A stretch of DNA of 64,000 bases from Streptomyces eurythermus (GTDB taxonomy: Bacteria; Actinomycetota; Actinomycetes; Streptomycetales; Streptomycetaceae). The position numbers and the translations under genes are program-made. Under the pieces are notes generated by a model. The model worked only from the letters and a program-made list of their open reading frames with translations, was not told where the DNA came from and made no database searches. Of the stretch, positions 1 to 9,843 are shown piece after piece. The stretch covers positions 1 to 64,000 of the forward strand of contig NZ_BMSK01000012.1 of NCBI RefSeq assembly GCF_014649115.1. Direction: 5' to 3'. The first letter of the stretch is position 1. The number at the start of each line of letters is the position of its first letter.

Positions 1-161
1 AACTTCATCCGCGCACCACGGCCATAGCCGAGCCGCCGCCGCGCCAGGTGGTCCGCCACCATCTCCGTGGTGATCGGCACGCCGGCGGGAAGACCCTCCA
101 GCGTCGCGACAAGTGCGGGACCGTGGGACTCCCCCGCGGTCAGCCAACGCAGCCTGCTCAA
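1..161 (-). CDS. aroC: Chorismate synthase, N-terminal part (cut by window edge)
   Basis: Only the first 53 codons are inside the window; the gene continues past the left edge. The reading starts at a TTG codon preceded by GAGGAG at good spacing and gives [20 protein letters not shown] followed by the [16 protein letters not shown]-type stretch. The GESHG motif and the RR(x)GYGRG(x)RM segment are hallmarks of chorismate synthase, which makes chorismate from EPSP in the last shared aromatic step. No ATG or GTG start is available nearby, so TTG is the likely start. It lies downstream of aroE on the same strand. Confidence 0.9.
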   Translation of the reverse strand, partial: MSRLRWLTAGESHGPALVATLEGLPAGVPITTEMVADHLARRRLGYGRGARMK

Positions 162-323
162 CGGTGCTCCTCAGTGCTCGCGCCCGGTACTGCCCGGCGT
201 GCGCGTCGTGGCGCACGGCGACGGCGTCACCGGGTGCGCGACCCCGGCACGCCACCTCCGATCCTCCCACGTCCCGGGGCGCCGGACAGCCTCCGGTCCA
301 GCACGCGGACGCCCGCGGAAGCG
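162..323. other. Short gap between aroE and aroC
   Basis: This gap of about 160 bases lies between two aromatic-pathway genes on the minus strand. I see only the aroC ribosome binding site (GAGGAG) at its left end, with no convincing promoter, terminator or small gene. Confidence 0.4.
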
Positions 324-1163
324 TCAGCGGCCGGCGAGCGCCTTCTCCCCGGCCTGCCGCATGGCGTCCAGCGGGCCCGGGACCTGCCCGGTCATCTGCT
401 CGAACTGGAGCACGGCCTGGTGGACCAGCAGGTCGAGGCCGCCGACCACGGCGCCGCCGAACATGGACCAGCGGGCCGCCAGTTCGGTGGGCCAGGGGTC
501 GTAGAGCACGTCGAAGAGGGTGGCCGGGCGTTCGGGTACGGCGGCGGCGAGCGCGTCGGTCGTCCCGGCGGGCGTGGTGGCGATCACCAGCGGGGCGCTC
601 AGCGCCTCGGCGGCGTCGGCCCAGTCCGCGGTGCGCACCTCCACGCCGAGCCGCTCCCCCCACTGCCGCATCTCGGCGGCGCGGGCCTCGCTGCGGACGT
701 AGGCGACGACCTCCCCGGTGCAGATCCGGGCCAGCGCGGCGAGCGCGGAGGAGGCGGTGGCACCGGCGCCCAGGACGGCGGCGGAGCCGACCTCCTCGAT
801 GCCGTGCTCGCGCAGGGCGGCCACCATGCCCGGGATGTCGGTGTTGTCGCCGCGCCGGCGTCCGTCCTCGGTGAGGATCAGCGTGTTGACCGCGTCGACC
901 GCGGCCGCGGTGTCGCTGACCTCGTCCAGCAGCGGGATGACGGCCCGCTTCAGCGGCATGGTCAGCGACAGCCCGGCCCACTCGGGCCCGAGCCGGTCCA
1001 GGAAGCCGGGCAGCGCGGCCTCGTCGACGTCGAAGCTGTCGTACGACCAGCCGGTGAGCCCGGCCGCCTCGTACGCCGCCCGGTGCAGCACCGGGGAGAG
1101 GGAGTGGGCGATCGGAGAGCCGAGCACGGCGGCACGACGGCCGTCAGTTGCCCGTGTTGGCAT
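324..1163 (-). CDS. aroE: Shikimate dehydrogenase (NADP+)
   Basis: 279 residues, the normal size for AroE. It reduces 3-dehydroshikimate to shikimate with NADPH in the cytoplasm. Visible hallmarks are GSPIAHSLSP near residue 16 (shikimate-binding S-x-S), LSLTMPLK near residue 65 (the N-x-T/M-P-x-K catalytic lysine strand), the GDNTDIPG segment and a VLGAGATASSALAAL nucleotide-binding loop. The ATG has an AAGGA ribosome site inside the end of mltG; the two genes overlap by about 20 bases and are probably translated from one message. aroC follows downstream. Confidence 0.95.
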   Translation of the reverse strand: MPTRATDGRRAAVLGSPIAHSLSPVLHRAAYEAAGLTGWSYDSFDVDEAALPGFLDRLGPEWAGLSLTMPLKRAVIPLLDEVSDTAAAVDAVNTLILTEDGRRRGDNTDIPGMVAALREHGIEEVGSAAVLGAGATASSALAALARICTGEVVAYVRSEARAAEMRQWGERLGVEVRTADWADAAEALSAPLVIATTPAGTTDALAAAVPERPATLFDVLYDPWPTELAARWSMFGGAVVGGLDLLVHQAVLQFEQMTGQVPGPLDAMRQAGEKALAGR

Positions 1164-2796
1164 TGAACTTGTCCTTGAGCTCGAGGAATTCCGCGTACGT
1201 CTTGGCGAACTCGGTGTTGCTCATACCGTCGGTCGCCACGAAGTAGACCCAGCCGTCGTGCGTCGGGTTCAGCATCGCCTTCAGCGCGTCCTCGCCGGGG
1301 TTGCCGATCGGGCCGGGCGGAAGCCCCGGGTGCTTGTACGTGTTGTACGGGCTCGGGTTGCTGTTGATCTCCTCCTCGGAGATGTGGATGTTGCTCTTGC
1401 CGAGGAGGTAGTTGTAGGTCGAGTCGAACTGGAGCTTGCGGTTGGTCTCGGTGTTGTCGGGCTTGAGGCGGTTGTAGACCACCTCGGCCATCTTGCGGAA
1501 GTCGTCGTGGGTCTTGCCCTCGGCCTGGACCAGGCTCGCGACCGTGACGAGCTGGTAGGCGCTGTCGAGGTCGAATTCCCTGGCCTTCTCGTTCAGGCCG
1601 TAGGCGGCGTACTTCTGCTTGGCCTGGCTGACCATCTGCTGGAGGATGACCTCCGGCTTCATGCCCTTGGCGGCCGGATAGGTGCCCGGGAAGAGGAAGC
1701 CCTCCAGCGGGTCCTTGAGATCGGCGTGGTTCTGCGCCCACGCCGGCAGTCCGAAGTCCTTGTACTTCTGCTCGGCGGCCTTCTTCGTCGTGCCCGAGGA
1801 CAGTTCCAGCTTCTTGTCGATGGCCGCGTAGACGCCCGAGTTGCGCTCGCCGGGGGTGACGATGACGTTGTTCTGGCTGCGCGGGTCCAGCATCAGCTTG
1901 ACGGCGCTGCCGGCGGACATCTCCTTCTTCAGGAGGTAGGCGCCGGCCTGGATGCCGTCGGCGCCCGGGGTGTTGGTCTGGGCGTGGACGAACGCCTCGG
2001 CGCTCTTGACCACCCCGGCCTCCTTCAGGCGGCGGCCGATCTCCCAGCCGCCCGCGCCCTTGGGGATCTCGACGGTGACCGTCTCGCCGGTGCCGTCGCC
2101 CGCGTAGTCCGGGGCCGTGCCGAAACGATTTTGGTAGAACTGGTACCCGAAATACCCGACTCCGCCGAGGCCGCCGCCGAACACGAGGACGACGACCATG
2201 CAGGCGCAGCCGGTACGCCGCTTCTTGCTCTTGACCGGCTTGCGGCCCTTGCCGCGCCGCTCCCGCCGGGTCGCGAGTTCATGCCCCCCGTCGTCGCCCG
2301 CGCCGCCGCCGGCCACCGCCGGGGCCTGCTCCTCGTCCTCGGCCGGCTCCGCCTCCGGGCCGGGCTCGGGCCGCCTGCGGCCGGGCGGCTCCGGCGGCGG
2401 GTAGGCGTCCTCGGTGCCGTAGAGGTCGGGCTGCTCCCCGCCGTACGCGACGGGCTGCTGGCCGTAGGGATCACCGGGGTCGGCGGCGTAGGGCGCCTGG
2501 CCGAGGGTGCCGGTCGCGTCCCAGCCGCCCTGGTGGAACTGGTGCTGGGTGTGCCCGGCGAGCTGCTGGTCGTACGGCCGGCCGTCGTGGTGCGGGTGCT
2601 GCTGCCCCTCGTATCCGGGCTGCTGTCCCTGGCTCCAGTCGCCGTACCCCGACGCCTGCGGATAGTGCTGCGGCCGGCCGCCGTACGGGGACTGCGAGCC
2701 CTGCTGGGCCTGCTGTCCGCCCCATCCGCCGTCCCCGGACAACGGGTCCTCCGGATTCCACGGTTCGGAGCCTTGGCCCCGGCCATACTCAGTCAT
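1144..2796 (-). CDS. mltG: Endolytic murein transglycosylase MltG (YceG family)
   Basis: 550 residues. The first 190 or so are cytoplasmic and rich in Gln, Gly, Tyr and Pro, typical of actinobacterial MltG. A Lys/Arg-rich stop-transfer patch and one membrane segment (about residues 200-217) follow, then an extracytoplasmic LysM-like and YceG domain. The catalytic glutamate is Glu426 in ASLVQAEGK. The enzyme cleaves nascent glycan strands and is thought to set their length. The start is an ATG with AGGGGAT just upstream. It sits between ruvX and aroE, a conserved order in actinobacteria. The long disordered N-terminus is the main family oddity. Confidence 0.93.
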   Translation of the reverse strand: MTEYGRGQGSEPWNPEDPLSGDGGWGGQQAQQGSQSPYGGRPQHYPQASGYGDWSQGQQPGYEGQQHPHHDGRPYDQQLAGHTQHQFHQGGWDATGTLGQAPYAADPGDPYGQQPVAYGGEQPDLYGTEDAYPPPEPPGRRRPEPGPEAEPAEDEEQAPAVAGGGAGDDGGHELATRRERRGKGRKPVKSKKRRTGCACMVVVLVFGGGLGGVGYFGYQFYQNRFGTAPDYAGDGTGETVTVEIPKGAGGWEIGRRLKEAGVVKSAEAFVHAQTNTPGADGIQAGAYLLKKEMSAGSAVKLMLDPRSQNNVIVTPGERNSGVYAAIDKKLELSSGTTKKAAEQKYKDFGLPAWAQNHADLKDPLEGFLFPGTYPAAKGMKPEVILQQMVSQAKQKYAAYGLNEKAREFDLDSAYQLVTVASLVQAEGKTHDDFRKMAEVVYNRLKPDNTETNRKLQFDSTYNYLLGKSNIHISEEEINSNPSPYNTYKHPGLPPGPIGNPGEDALKAMLNPTHDGWVYFVATDGMSNTEFAKTYAEFLELKDKFNANTGN

Positions 2797-2918
2797 CGAT
2801 CCCCTAGAGCCGCGAGGCCTACGGTCCCGCGGCCCGTCGGCCGGATCCCGTTCCGCCTCTTGCTGTGCCCCGGCTGTTCGAACACCGGCGCATCGCGCGG
2901 AACGTTACCGTATCGCGA

Positions 2919-3383
2919 TCAGATGACCACTTCGACGCCCTCACCGGGTGGTTTGCCTGACACCCGTTCGGATTCCAGGGCCTGCTGCAGGATGATCACG
3001 GCCGCCGCCTGGTCGATGACCGAACGGCCCTTCTTGGACTTCACGCCGGAGGCGCGCAGTCCCTGACTGGCCGTCACGGTCGTCATCCGCTCGTCCACCA
3101 GGCGCACCGGCACCGGCCGGACCCCCCTGGCCAGTTCCTGCGCGAAGGCGCGGACCTTGACGGCGGCCGGGCCCTCGCCCCCCTTGAGGGAGCGAGGGAG
3201 GCCGACGACGACCTCGATCGGGTCGTACTCCTCCACCAGTTGACACAGGCGGCGGTGGGCGGCGGGGATGTCCCGGCCGGGGACGGTCTCCACCGGGGTG
3301 GCGAGGATCCCGTCGGGGTCGCACGAGGCGACCCCGATCCGGGCGTCCCCGACGTCGATCGCGAGCCGACGTCCTCTGCGCAT
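2919..3383 (-). CDS. ruvX: YqgF/RuvX RNase H-fold nuclease (putative Holliday junction resolvase or pre-16S rRNA processing enzyme)
   Basis: 154 residues, full length for the family. RLAIDVGDARIGVA is the first RNase H-like strand with the catalytic Asp; VVGLPRSLKGG and LVDERMTT supply the second and third acidic/loop motifs, and SVIDQAAAVIILQ the last Asp. E. coli YqgF acts in 16S rRNA 5' maturation, and the family was first proposed to resolve Holliday junctions. It starts only 15 bases after alaS ends, so it is likely cotranscribed with alaS, as in many bacteria. Confidence 0.92.
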   Translation of the reverse strand: MRRGRRLAIDVGDARIGVASCDPDGILATPVETVPGRDIPAAHRRLCQLVEEYDPIEVVVGLPRSLKGGEGPAAVKVRAFAQELARGVRPVPVRLVDERMTTVTASQGLRASGVKSKKGRSVIDQAAAVIILQQALESERVSGKPPGEGVEVVI

Positions 3384-3398
3384 CTGTTCGAGCCGTCC

Positions 3399-6071
3399 CT
3401 ACTTGGCGGTCTCGGCGACGAGCCGCTCGACGGCCTCGACGGCCTCGCCGACGGCGGCCGGGTTCTGGCCGCCGCCCTGGGCCACGTCCGGCTTGCCGCC
3501 ACCGCCGCCGCCGAGGGTCTTGGCGGCGGTACGGACCAGGTCACCGGCCTTGAGGCCGCGGTCGCGGGCGGCGTCGTTGGTGGCGATGACCGTCAGCGGC
3601 TTGCCGTTGTTGACGGTGAACAGTGCCACCACGGCGGCCCGGCCGCCCTGGATCCGGCCGCGCACGTCCAGGACCAGCTTGCGCAGGTCGTCGGGCGTCG
3701 TGCCGTCCGGCACCTGACCGGTGACCACGGCGACACCGCGGACGTCCTTGGCGGACTCGGCGAGGCCGGCGGCGGCCTGGAGGACCTTCTCGGCGCGGAA
3801 CCGCTCGATCTCCTTCTCGGCGTCCTTCAGCTTGCCGAGCATGGCGGAGACCTTCTCGGGCAGCTCCTCCGGGCGGCCCTTGAGCAGCTCGGTCAGCTGG
3901 TTGACCACCGTGTGCTCACGGGCGAGGAAGTTGTAGGCGTCCACGCCGACCAGGGCCTCGATACGACGCACACCGGAGCCGATGGAGGACTCGCCGAGCA
4001 GCTTCACCAGACCCAGCTGGGCGGTGTTGTGCACGTGCGTGCCGCCGCACAGCTCCTTGGAGAAGTCGCCGATCGTCACGACGCGCACCCGCTCGCCGTA
4101 CTTCTCGCCGAACTCGGCGATGGCGCCCTGCTTCTTGGCCTCGTCGATGCCCATGACCTCGGCGTGCACGTCCAGGTCGCGGGCGAGCACCTCGTTGATC
4201 TTCTGCTCGACGTCGGTCATCACGGCCGTCGGAACGGCGGACGGGGAGCCGAAGTCGAAGCGGAACCGGCCGGGCTGGTTCTCCGAACCGGCCTGGGCGG
4301 CCGTCGGGCCGAGGGCGTCGCGCAGGGCCTGGTGGGTGAGGTGGGTGGCCGAGTGGGCGCGGGCGATGGCCGTGCGGCGACGGGCGTCGATCGAGGCGTG
4401 GGCCTTGGCGCCGACGGTCACCTCGCCGACCTGGACGACGCCCTTGTGGACGTACACGCCCGGGACCGGCTTCTGGCAGTCGCGGACCTCGATGACGGCA
4501 CCGGTGTCCACCTTGATGCGGCCGGTGTCGCCGATCTGGCCGCCGCCCTCGGCGTAGAACGGGGTGCGGTCCAGGACGATCTCGACCTCGTCGCCCTCGG
4601 TGGCGGCCGGGGAGGAGGCGCCGTCGACCAGGATGCCGACGATGGTGGACTCGCCCTCGGTGTCGGTGTAGCCGATGAAGTCGGTCTCGCCGGCGCTGTC
4701 GGCGATCTCGCGGTAGGCGCCCAGGTCGGCGTGGCCGGTCTTCTTGGCCTGGGCGTCGGCCTTGGCGCGCTCCCGCTGCTCCTTCATCAGGCGGCGGAAG
4801 CCCTCCTCGTCCACGGACAGGCCCTGCTCGGCGGCCATCTCGAGGGTGAGGTCGATCGGGAAGCCCCAGGTGTCGTGGAGCAGGAACGCCTTGTCGCCGG
4901 AGAGGACGGTGCCGCCGGAGGCCTTGGTCTCGGAGACGGCGGTGTCCAGGATGTTGGTGCCGGCCTTCAGCGTCTTGAGGAAGGCGTTCTCCTCGGCGAG
5001 GGCGACCTTCTCGATGCGCTCGCGGTCGGTGATCAGCTCGGGGTACTGCTGCCCCATCATGCCGATCACGGTGTCGATCAGTTCCTTGACGACCGGACCG
5101 GTGGCGCCGAGCAGCCGCATGTTGCGGATGGCGCGGCGCATGATGCGGCGCAGGACGTAGCCGCGGCCCTCGTTGCCGGGGGTGACGCCGTCGCCGATGA
5201 GCATGGTGGCGGTGCGCATGTGGTCGGTGACCACGCGCAGGGACACGTCCGAGTCGTGGGCGTCGCCGTAGCGCACGCCGGTCAGCTCGGTGGCCTTGTC
5301 GATGACGGCCATGGAGGTGTCGATCTCGTACATGTTCCGCACGCCCTGCAGAATCATGGCGAGCCGCTCCAGGCCGAGGCCCGTGTCGATGTTCTTGCTC
5401 GGCAGGTCCCCGAGGATCTCGAAGTTGTCCTTGCCGATGCCCTCGCCCCGCTCGTACTGCATGAAGACGAGGTTCCAGATCTCGACGTACCGCTCGTCGT
5501 TGACGGCGGGGCCGCCCTCGGCGCCGAACTCGGGGCCGCGGTCGTAGTTGATCTCGGAGCAGGGGCCGCACGGGCCGGGCACGCCCATGGACCAGTAGTT
5601 GTCCTTCATGCCCAGGCGCTGGATGCGCTCCTTCGGCACGCCGACGACCTCGTGCCAGATCCGCTCCGCCTCGTCGTCGTCCTTGTAGACGGTGATCCAC
5701 AGGCGCTCGGGGTCGAGGCCGTAACCGCCCTTGTCCTGGGGCGAGGTGAGCAGCTCCCAGGCGAGCTTGATGGCGCCTTCCTTGAAGTAGTCGCCGAAGG
5801 AGAAGTTGCCGCACATCTGGAAGAACGTGCCGTGCCGCGTGGTCTTGCCGACCTCTTCGATGTCGGGCGTGCGCACGCACTTCTGCACGCTGGTGGCGCG
5901 CGGGAACGGCGGCTTGACCTCACCCAGGAAGTAGGGCTTGAAGGGCACCATGCCGGCGGGGACGAGGAGCAGAGTCGGGTCGTCCGCGATGAGCGACGCC
6001 GAAGGGACGACGGTGTGCCCGCGCTCCTCGAAGAAGCTCAGCCAGCGGCGGCGAATCTCGGCCGACTCCAT
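3399..6071 (-). CDS. alaS: Alanine--tRNA ligase
   Basis: 890 residues, normal length. It has a class II catalytic domain at the N-terminus ([36 protein letters not shown]), a central tRNA-recognition region, an editing domain with the zinc motif H573SATH577 and C675GGTH679, and a C-terminal DHHA1/C-Ala part. It charges tRNA-Ala and clears mischarged Ser and Gly. The start codon overlaps the stop of the preceding small gene by one base (TGATG), indicating coupling. The antisense strand carries a very long open frame that is only a high-GC shadow. Confidence 0.97.
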   Translation of the reverse strand: MESAEIRRRWLSFFEERGHTVVPSASLIADDPTLLLVPAGMVPFKPYFLGEVKPPFPRATSVQKCVRTPDIEEVGKTTRHGTFFQMCGNFSFGDYFKEGAIKLAWELLTSPQDKGGYGLDPERLWITVYKDDDEAERIWHEVVGVPKERIQRLGMKDNYWSMGVPGPCGPCSEINYDRGPEFGAEGGPAVNDERYVEIWNLVFMQYERGEGIGKDNFEILGDLPSKNIDTGLGLERLAMILQGVRNMYEIDTSMAVIDKATELTGVRYGDAHDSDVSLRVVTDHMRTATMLIGDGVTPGNEGRGYVLRRIMRRAIRNMRLLGATGPVVKELIDTVIGMMGQQYPELITDRERIEKVALAEENAFLKTLKAGTNILDTAVSETKASGGTVLSGDKAFLLHDTWGFPIDLTLEMAAEQGLSVDEEGFRRLMKEQRERAKADAQAKKTGHADLGAYREIADSAGETDFIGYTDTEGESTIVGILVDGASSPAATEGDEVEIVLDRTPFYAEGGGQIGDTGRIKVDTGAVIEVRDCQKPVPGVYVHKGVVQVGEVTVGAKAHASIDARRRTAIARAHSATHLTHQALRDALGPTAAQAGSENQPGRFRFDFGSPSAVPTAVMTDVEQKINEVLARDLDVHAEVMGIDEAKKQGAIAEFGEKYGERVRVVTIGDFSKELCGGTHVHNTAQLGLVKLLGESSIGSGVRRIEALVGVDAYNFLAREHTVVNQLTELLKGRPEELPEKVSAMLGKLKDAEKEIERFRAEKVLQAAAGLAESAKDVRGVAVVTGQVPDGTTPDDLRKLVLDVRGRIQGGRAAVVALFTVNNGKPLTVIATNDAARDRGLKAGDLVRTAAKTLGGGGGGKPDVAQGGGQNPAAVGEAVEAVERLVAETAK

Positions 6072-6430
6072 CAGTGGTCCTCATTCCGGTTGTACGAGTA
6101 CATCGGGGCTTCGATGTACTTCGGTGTGCTGCGGTTGTCGCTGTGGTGGTTCTCGATGGCGGTGTACCGCCGGGGCGCGGGGAGCTCGGGGTCCTCGTGG
6201 ATGCCGAGGGCCTCCTCCAGCTCGGCCTCCCGCCGGGCCATGTTGTCGCGGACGTCGAACGCGAAGCCGACCGCGCGGTCCTTCAGGCGCTGACCGGTCT
6301 CCAGGGCCTTGTTCGCCGCGGTGGCGGCCAGGCTCTCCGGGGTCAGCTGCCTGATCTTGCGGTTGACCTTGGTGGTGGCCCACACACCGGCGGCGACACC
6401 GGTGGAGAACCAGAACGTACGGCGGAACAT
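6071..6430 (-). CDS. Small predicted membrane-associated protein upstream of alaS (DUF6167-like)
   Basis: 119 residues. The first 20 form a hydrophobic segment ([20 protein letters not shown]), followed by a charged helical part ([20 protein letters not shown]) and a Tyr/Asn-rich tail. The layout matches the short uncharacterised protein found next to alaS across Streptomyces. Function is unknown; a membrane-anchored helix is all the sequence shows. It is translationally coupled to alaS and follows the DUF948 gene by 15 bases. Confidence 0.8.
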   Translation of the reverse strand: MFRRTFWFSTGVAAGVWATTKVNRKIRQLTPESLAATAANKALETGQRLKDRAVGFAFDVRDNMARREAELEEALGIHEDPELPAPRRYTAIENHHSDNRSTPKYIEAPMYSYNRNEDH

Positions 6431-6445
6431 CGCTCGGTCTCGTCC

Positions 6446-6874
6446 TTACTTCCGCTTGCGTCGTGCGGCGGGGACCGTCCGGCCCACGATCACGGTACGC
6501 CGGGCCGACTTGGCGGGCACGTCCTCCCCCTTGCGGCCGCCGAGCGCCCGGCGGACGCCGTAGCCGAAGGCCGCGACCTTGACCAGCGGGCCGCCGAAGG
6601 TGGAGGCGACGGTGGTCGACAGCGCGGAGGCGTTGGAGGCGACCTCCTGGACGTCGGAGGCGATCGCGTCGACCCGGTCGATCTGGGTCTGCGCGGAGCG
6701 CACCGCCTGGGAGGCGTCGGCGAGCAGCGGGACGGCCTGGTCGGTCACGTCCGCGACGAGCTTGGTGGTCGCCTTGAGCGTCTGGGCCAGCCTCGCCAGC
6801 GCGACCGCGAGGAAGGAGACCAGGATCGCCCAGAAGACGGCCACCAGGATCCCGGCCACCTCTGTACCGGACAC
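6446..6874 (-). CDS. DUF948 membrane protein
   Basis: 142 residues. One N-terminal membrane helix (GTEVAGILVAVFWAILVSFL) is followed by a long amphipathic helix with heptad-like spacing (RLAQTLKATTKLVADVTDQA, DASQAVRSAQTQIDRVDAI) and a very basic tail ending RKRK. This is the DUF948 arrangement, thought to be an envelope or stress-related coiled coil. The start is a GTG with AGGGAG about 10 bases upstream; an in-frame GTG two codons earlier is possible. It is first of the alaS-ruvX-mltG-aroE gene string. Confidence 0.82.
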   Translation of the reverse strand: MSGTEVAGILVAVFWAILVSFLAVALARLAQTLKATTKLVADVTDQAVPLLADASQAVRSAQTQIDRVDAIASDVQEVASNASALSTTVASTFGGPLVKVAAFGYGVRRALGGRKGEDVPAKSARRTVIVGRTVPAARRKRK

Positions 6875-6997
6875 TGTGCGCACCCGCTCCCTGAAACGTG
6901 CCTGAGCATCGGAAAAGTCGTGTCCCGAGCCTATCGCGCCGGGGCCCCGGGTCCGTACCGGATTCCCCGCCGCCGCGGGCGCGCTCGCGCCGGGTGA

Positions 6998-7027
6998 TTG
7001 TACGCAGTGAACACGGTTCAGTACGCT
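6998..7027 (+). promoter_or_regulatory. Probable promoter of a leaderless mRNA for the STAND ATPase gene
   Basis: TTGTAC, an 18-base spacer and TACGCT read like a sigma-70-type (HrdB) promoter. The -10 box ends nine bases before the ATG of the downstream gene, so transcription would start at or within a few bases of the start codon. No Shine-Dalgarno sequence lies before that ATG, which fits leaderless translation, common in Streptomyces. Confidence 0.5.
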
Positions 7028-7036
7028 CCGTGTCCC

Positions 7037-9208
7037 ATGCGAGATCCTCACGCTCCCGGCCCCTGGACGGGCGGCGCCCCGCCCCTGGAACTGACCGCTT
7101 TCGTCGGGCGCTCGGCGGAGCTGGCCGAGCTGACGGCGGCCCTCGGCCGGGCCCGGCTGGTGACCGTCACCGGGGCGGGCGGGGTGGGCAAGTCCCGGCT
7201 GGCGGTGCGGGCGGCGGCGCGGTGGGCGGCCGGTGAGCCGGGCGGTGCGGGCTGGGGCCGGGTGGAACTGGCCGAGGTGCGCGATCCGCAGTTCGTGGAG
7301 TACGCGGTCGTGGAGGCGCTGGGGCTGACCGACCACACCACCCGGCTGCCCCGCGAGACGCTGCTGGCGCAGTTGGCGGACCGGCGGATGCTGCTGGTGC
7401 TGGACGGGTTCGAGCATCTGGCGGAGGCGTGTGCCCGGCTGGTGGCCCGGCTGCTGCGCGGGCTGCCCGGGCTGCGGGTGCTGGCCGTGGGCCGGCGCCC
7501 GCTGGGCCTGGCGGGCGAGCGGCTGTTCCCGCTGGCGCCGCTCGGCCCCGAGGAGGCGGTGGAGCTGTTCACCGACCGGGCCCGGGCGCACGGGGTGCCG
7601 GTGGCCGACGGCCCCGAGGTCCGGGAGCTGTGCCGGCGGCTGGAGGGGATCCCGCTGGCGCTGGAGCTGGCGGCCGGACGGCTGCGCGCGCTGTCCCCGG
7701 CGCAGCTGCTGCACCGCCTCGGCGACCGGTTCCGGCTGCTGACCGGCGGCGCCCGGGACGCGCTGCCCCGGCACCGGACGCTGCGCACCGCGATCGGCTG
7801 GAGCCACGAGCTGTGCACCCCGGCCGAACGGCTGCTGTGGGCGCGGCTGTCGGTGTTCGCGGGCTCCTTCGACCTGGAGGCGGCCGAGTACGTGTGCGGC
7901 GGGGCGGGGCTGCCCGCAGAGGACGTGCTGGACGTGCTGTCGGAGCTGCTGGCCCAGTCGGTCGTCGCCCGTGAGGAGACCCCGGCGGGCCCGCGCTACC
8001 GGATGCTGGACACGGTCCGGGAGTACGGCGCCGAGTGGCTGGCGGCGGCCGGGGACGCGGACCGGCTGCGCAGACGGCACCGGGACTGGTACCTGGGCCT
8101 GGCGGCCTGGTGCGAGCTGGAGTGGTTCACGCCCCGGCAGCGGGAGGTGGCCGCGCGCGTGGACGTGGAGCTGCCGAATCTGCGGGCCGCGCTGGAGTGC
8201 TGCCTGGCCGAGCCGGACGAGGCGCACCTCGGCCAGCACCTGGCGGGCTCCCTGTGGTTCTGCTGGGTGGGCTGCGGGCGGCTGTCGGAGGGACGGCGCT
8301 GGCTGGAGCGCACCCTGGAGCCGGAGTCGGGGCACGAGCGGGCCCGGCTGAAGGCGCTGTGGGTGCTGGGCTACGTGGCGGTCCTCCAGGGCGACACCGG
8401 GCCGGCGCTGCGCGCGCTGCGGACCTGCCGCGAGCGGGCGGAGCGGGCGGGCGACGCGGCGGCGGTGGCGTACGCCGAGCACCGCACCGGCTGTCTGGCC
8501 CTGGTCACGGACGACATGGCCGGTGCGGAAACGCTGCTGCGCTCGGCGCTGGAGCGCTACCGGGCGATCGGCGAGCTGAACAGCAACGTCCTGATGGGCC
8601 GGGTGGAGCTGGCGATGGCCCGGGCGTTCCAGGGCGACCTGCCGGGCGCGGTGCGCATGTGCGAGGAGGTGCGCCGGGTCTGCGAGGACCGCGGGGAGCG
8701 CTGGGCGCGTTCGTACGCGCTGTACGTGCTGGCGTACGCGGCCTGGTGCGACGGGGACCCGGCCGGCGCGCGGGAGCTGCTCGCGCACGCGCTGGCCGAC
8801 GCGCACGCGTTCCGGGATCTGCTGGGCTCGGTGCTCGTCCTCGAGCTGCTGGCGCTGGTGACGGTGGCGCAGGGCGATCCGGTGGAGGCGGCGGTGCTCC
8901 AGGGCGCCGCCGGGCGGCTGTGGCCCTCGGTGGGGCTGCCGCTGTTCGGTTCGGCGTACTACAACGCGCCGCACGAGCGGTGCGAGGCCGCCGCGCGGCG
9001 GGCGCTCGGCGACGCGCGGTACGCCGAGTGCGTGCGGGCGGGGGCCGGGCTGGACCGGGAGGCGGCGGTGGCCCGGGCGCTGCGGCAGCGGAGGCCGGGG
9101 GCGTTGGGCGCCCTGCCGGCGCCGCGCGGCCCGGTCACGGACACCGGCCCCGGACAGCGCGAACCCGCCGCCTCGCCCACCCGGAAGGGCGGGGAGACGG
9201 CGGGCTGA
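7037..9208 (+). CDS. AfsR/LuxR-type STAND ATPase with TPR-like repeats, no DNA-binding domain
   Basis: 723 residues. FVGRSAELAEL opens the ATPase, Walker A is GAGGVGKS (Lys52), Walker B is MLLVLDGFEH near residue 120, and GIPLALELAAGRL is the winged-helix/GxP motif of STAND proteins. From about residue 350 the protein is a run of TPR-like helical pairs. Relatives carry an N-terminal SARP or C-terminal LuxR helix-turn-helix. Here the LuxR domain would follow the final ALGDARYAECVRAGAGLDRE element but is replaced by a disordered Pro/Gly tail. It may be a signalling ATPase acting through a partner. It is the only plus-strand gene in the first 14 kb. Confidence 0.8.
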   Translation: MRDPHAPGPWTGGAPPLELTAFVGRSAELAELTAALGRARLVTVTGAGGVGKSRLAVRAAARWAAGEPGGAGWGRVELAEVRDPQFVEYAVVEALGLTDHTTRLPRETLLAQLADRRMLLVLDGFEHLAEACARLVARLLRGLPGLRVLAVGRRPLGLAGERLFPLAPLGPEEAVELFTDRARAHGVPVADGPEVRELCRRLEGIPLALELAAGRLRALSPAQLLHRLGDRFRLLTGGARDALPRHRTLRTAIGWSHELCTPAERLLWARLSVFAGSFDLEAAEYVCGGAGLPAEDVLDVLSELLAQSVVAREETPAGPRYRMLDTVREYGAEWLAAAGDADRLRRRHRDWYLGLAAWCELEWFTPRQREVAARVDVELPNLRAALECCLAEPDEAHLGQHLAGSLWFCWVGCGRLSEGRRWLERTLEPESGHERARLKALWVLGYVAVLQGDTGPALRALRTCRERAERAGDAAAVAYAEHRTGCLALVTDDMAGAETLLRSALERYRAIGELNSNVLMGRVELAMARAFQGDLPGAVRMCEEVRRVCEDRGERWARSYALYVLAYAAWCDGDPAGARELLAHALADAHAFRDLLGSVLVLELLALVTVAQGDPVEAAVLQGAAGRLWPSVGLPLFGSAYYNAPHERCEAAARRALGDARYAECVRAGAGLDREAAVARALRQRRPGALGALPAPRGPVTDTGPGQREPAASPTRKGGETAG

Positions 9209-9228
9209 GGCGTACGCCGTGACCTGGG

Positions 9229-9843
9229 TCAGCGGGCGTAGTACTCGACGACGAGCTGCTCGTCGCAGATCACCGGGATCTCCTTGCGGTTCGGCTCGCG
9301 GTCCAGGCGGAACGCCAGGGCCTTGAGGTTCACCTGGAGGTAGCGCGGGGTCTCGCCGTCGGGGGCGAAGCCACCCTCACGGGCGATCTGGAACAGCGTC
9401 TTGTCCTTGGAGCGGTCGCGGACCTGCACGACGTCGTCCGGGCGGACACGGAAGGACGGCTTGTCGACCTTCTGGCCGTTGACCTGGATGTGGCCGTGGA
9501 CGACCATCTGGCGGGCCTGGTAGATCGTGCGGGCGATGCCCGAACGCAGGACCAGCGCGTCGAGGCGGCGCTCCAGCTCCACGATCAGGGCCTCACCGGT
9601 CTTGCCCTGGACCTTGGAGGCACGCTCGTAGGCGCGCACCAGCTGGCGCTCGGAGATGTCGTACTGAGCGCGCAGGCGCTGCTTCTCCAGCAGACGGACC
9701 TTGTAGTCCGAGTTCTGCTTGCGGCCGCGGCCGTGCTCGCCCGGCGGGTAGGGGCGGGCCTCGAAGTACTTGACGGCCTTCGGGGTCAGCGCGATGCCGA
9801 GGGCACGCGACTTCTTGACCTTGGGGCGGGACTGGTTCGCCAC
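9229..9843 (-). CDS. rpsD: 30S ribosomal protein S4
   Basis: 204 residues, full length. It has an N-terminal S4 region ([20 protein letters not shown]), a [17 protein letters not shown] motif and the S4 RNA-binding fold ([20 protein letters not shown] and [14 protein letters not shown]). S4 binds 16S rRNA early in 30S assembly. The start is GTG with GGAAATGAG upstream. As in other Streptomyces the gene stands alone rather than in the rpsK-rpoA operon. There is no cysteine zinc knuckle in the N-terminus, so it is the C-minus paralogue type. Confidence 0.96.
   Translation of the reverse strand: MANQSRPKVKKSRALGIALTPKAVKYFEARPYPPGEHGRGRKQNSDYKVRLLEKQRLRAQYDISERQLVRAYERASKVQGKTGEALIVELERRLDALVLRSGIARTIYQARQMVVHGHIQVNGQKVDKPSFRVRPDDVVQVRDRSKDKTLFQIAREGGFAPDGETPRYLQVNLKALAFRLDREPNRKEIPVICDEQLVVEYYAR

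Noticed and set aside
3240-6293. A 1017-codon open frame antisense to alaS
   Set aside because: It is Leu/Val/Gly/Asp low-complexity without domain motifs and lies exactly opposite a complete AlaRS. GC-rich third positions create such shadows.
6446-8974. An 842-codon minus-strand frame covering the DUF948 gene and the antisense of the STAND ATPase
   Set aside because: Only the last 142 codons show a real membrane helix and ribosome site; the rest is Arg/Gln/Pro shadow sequence.
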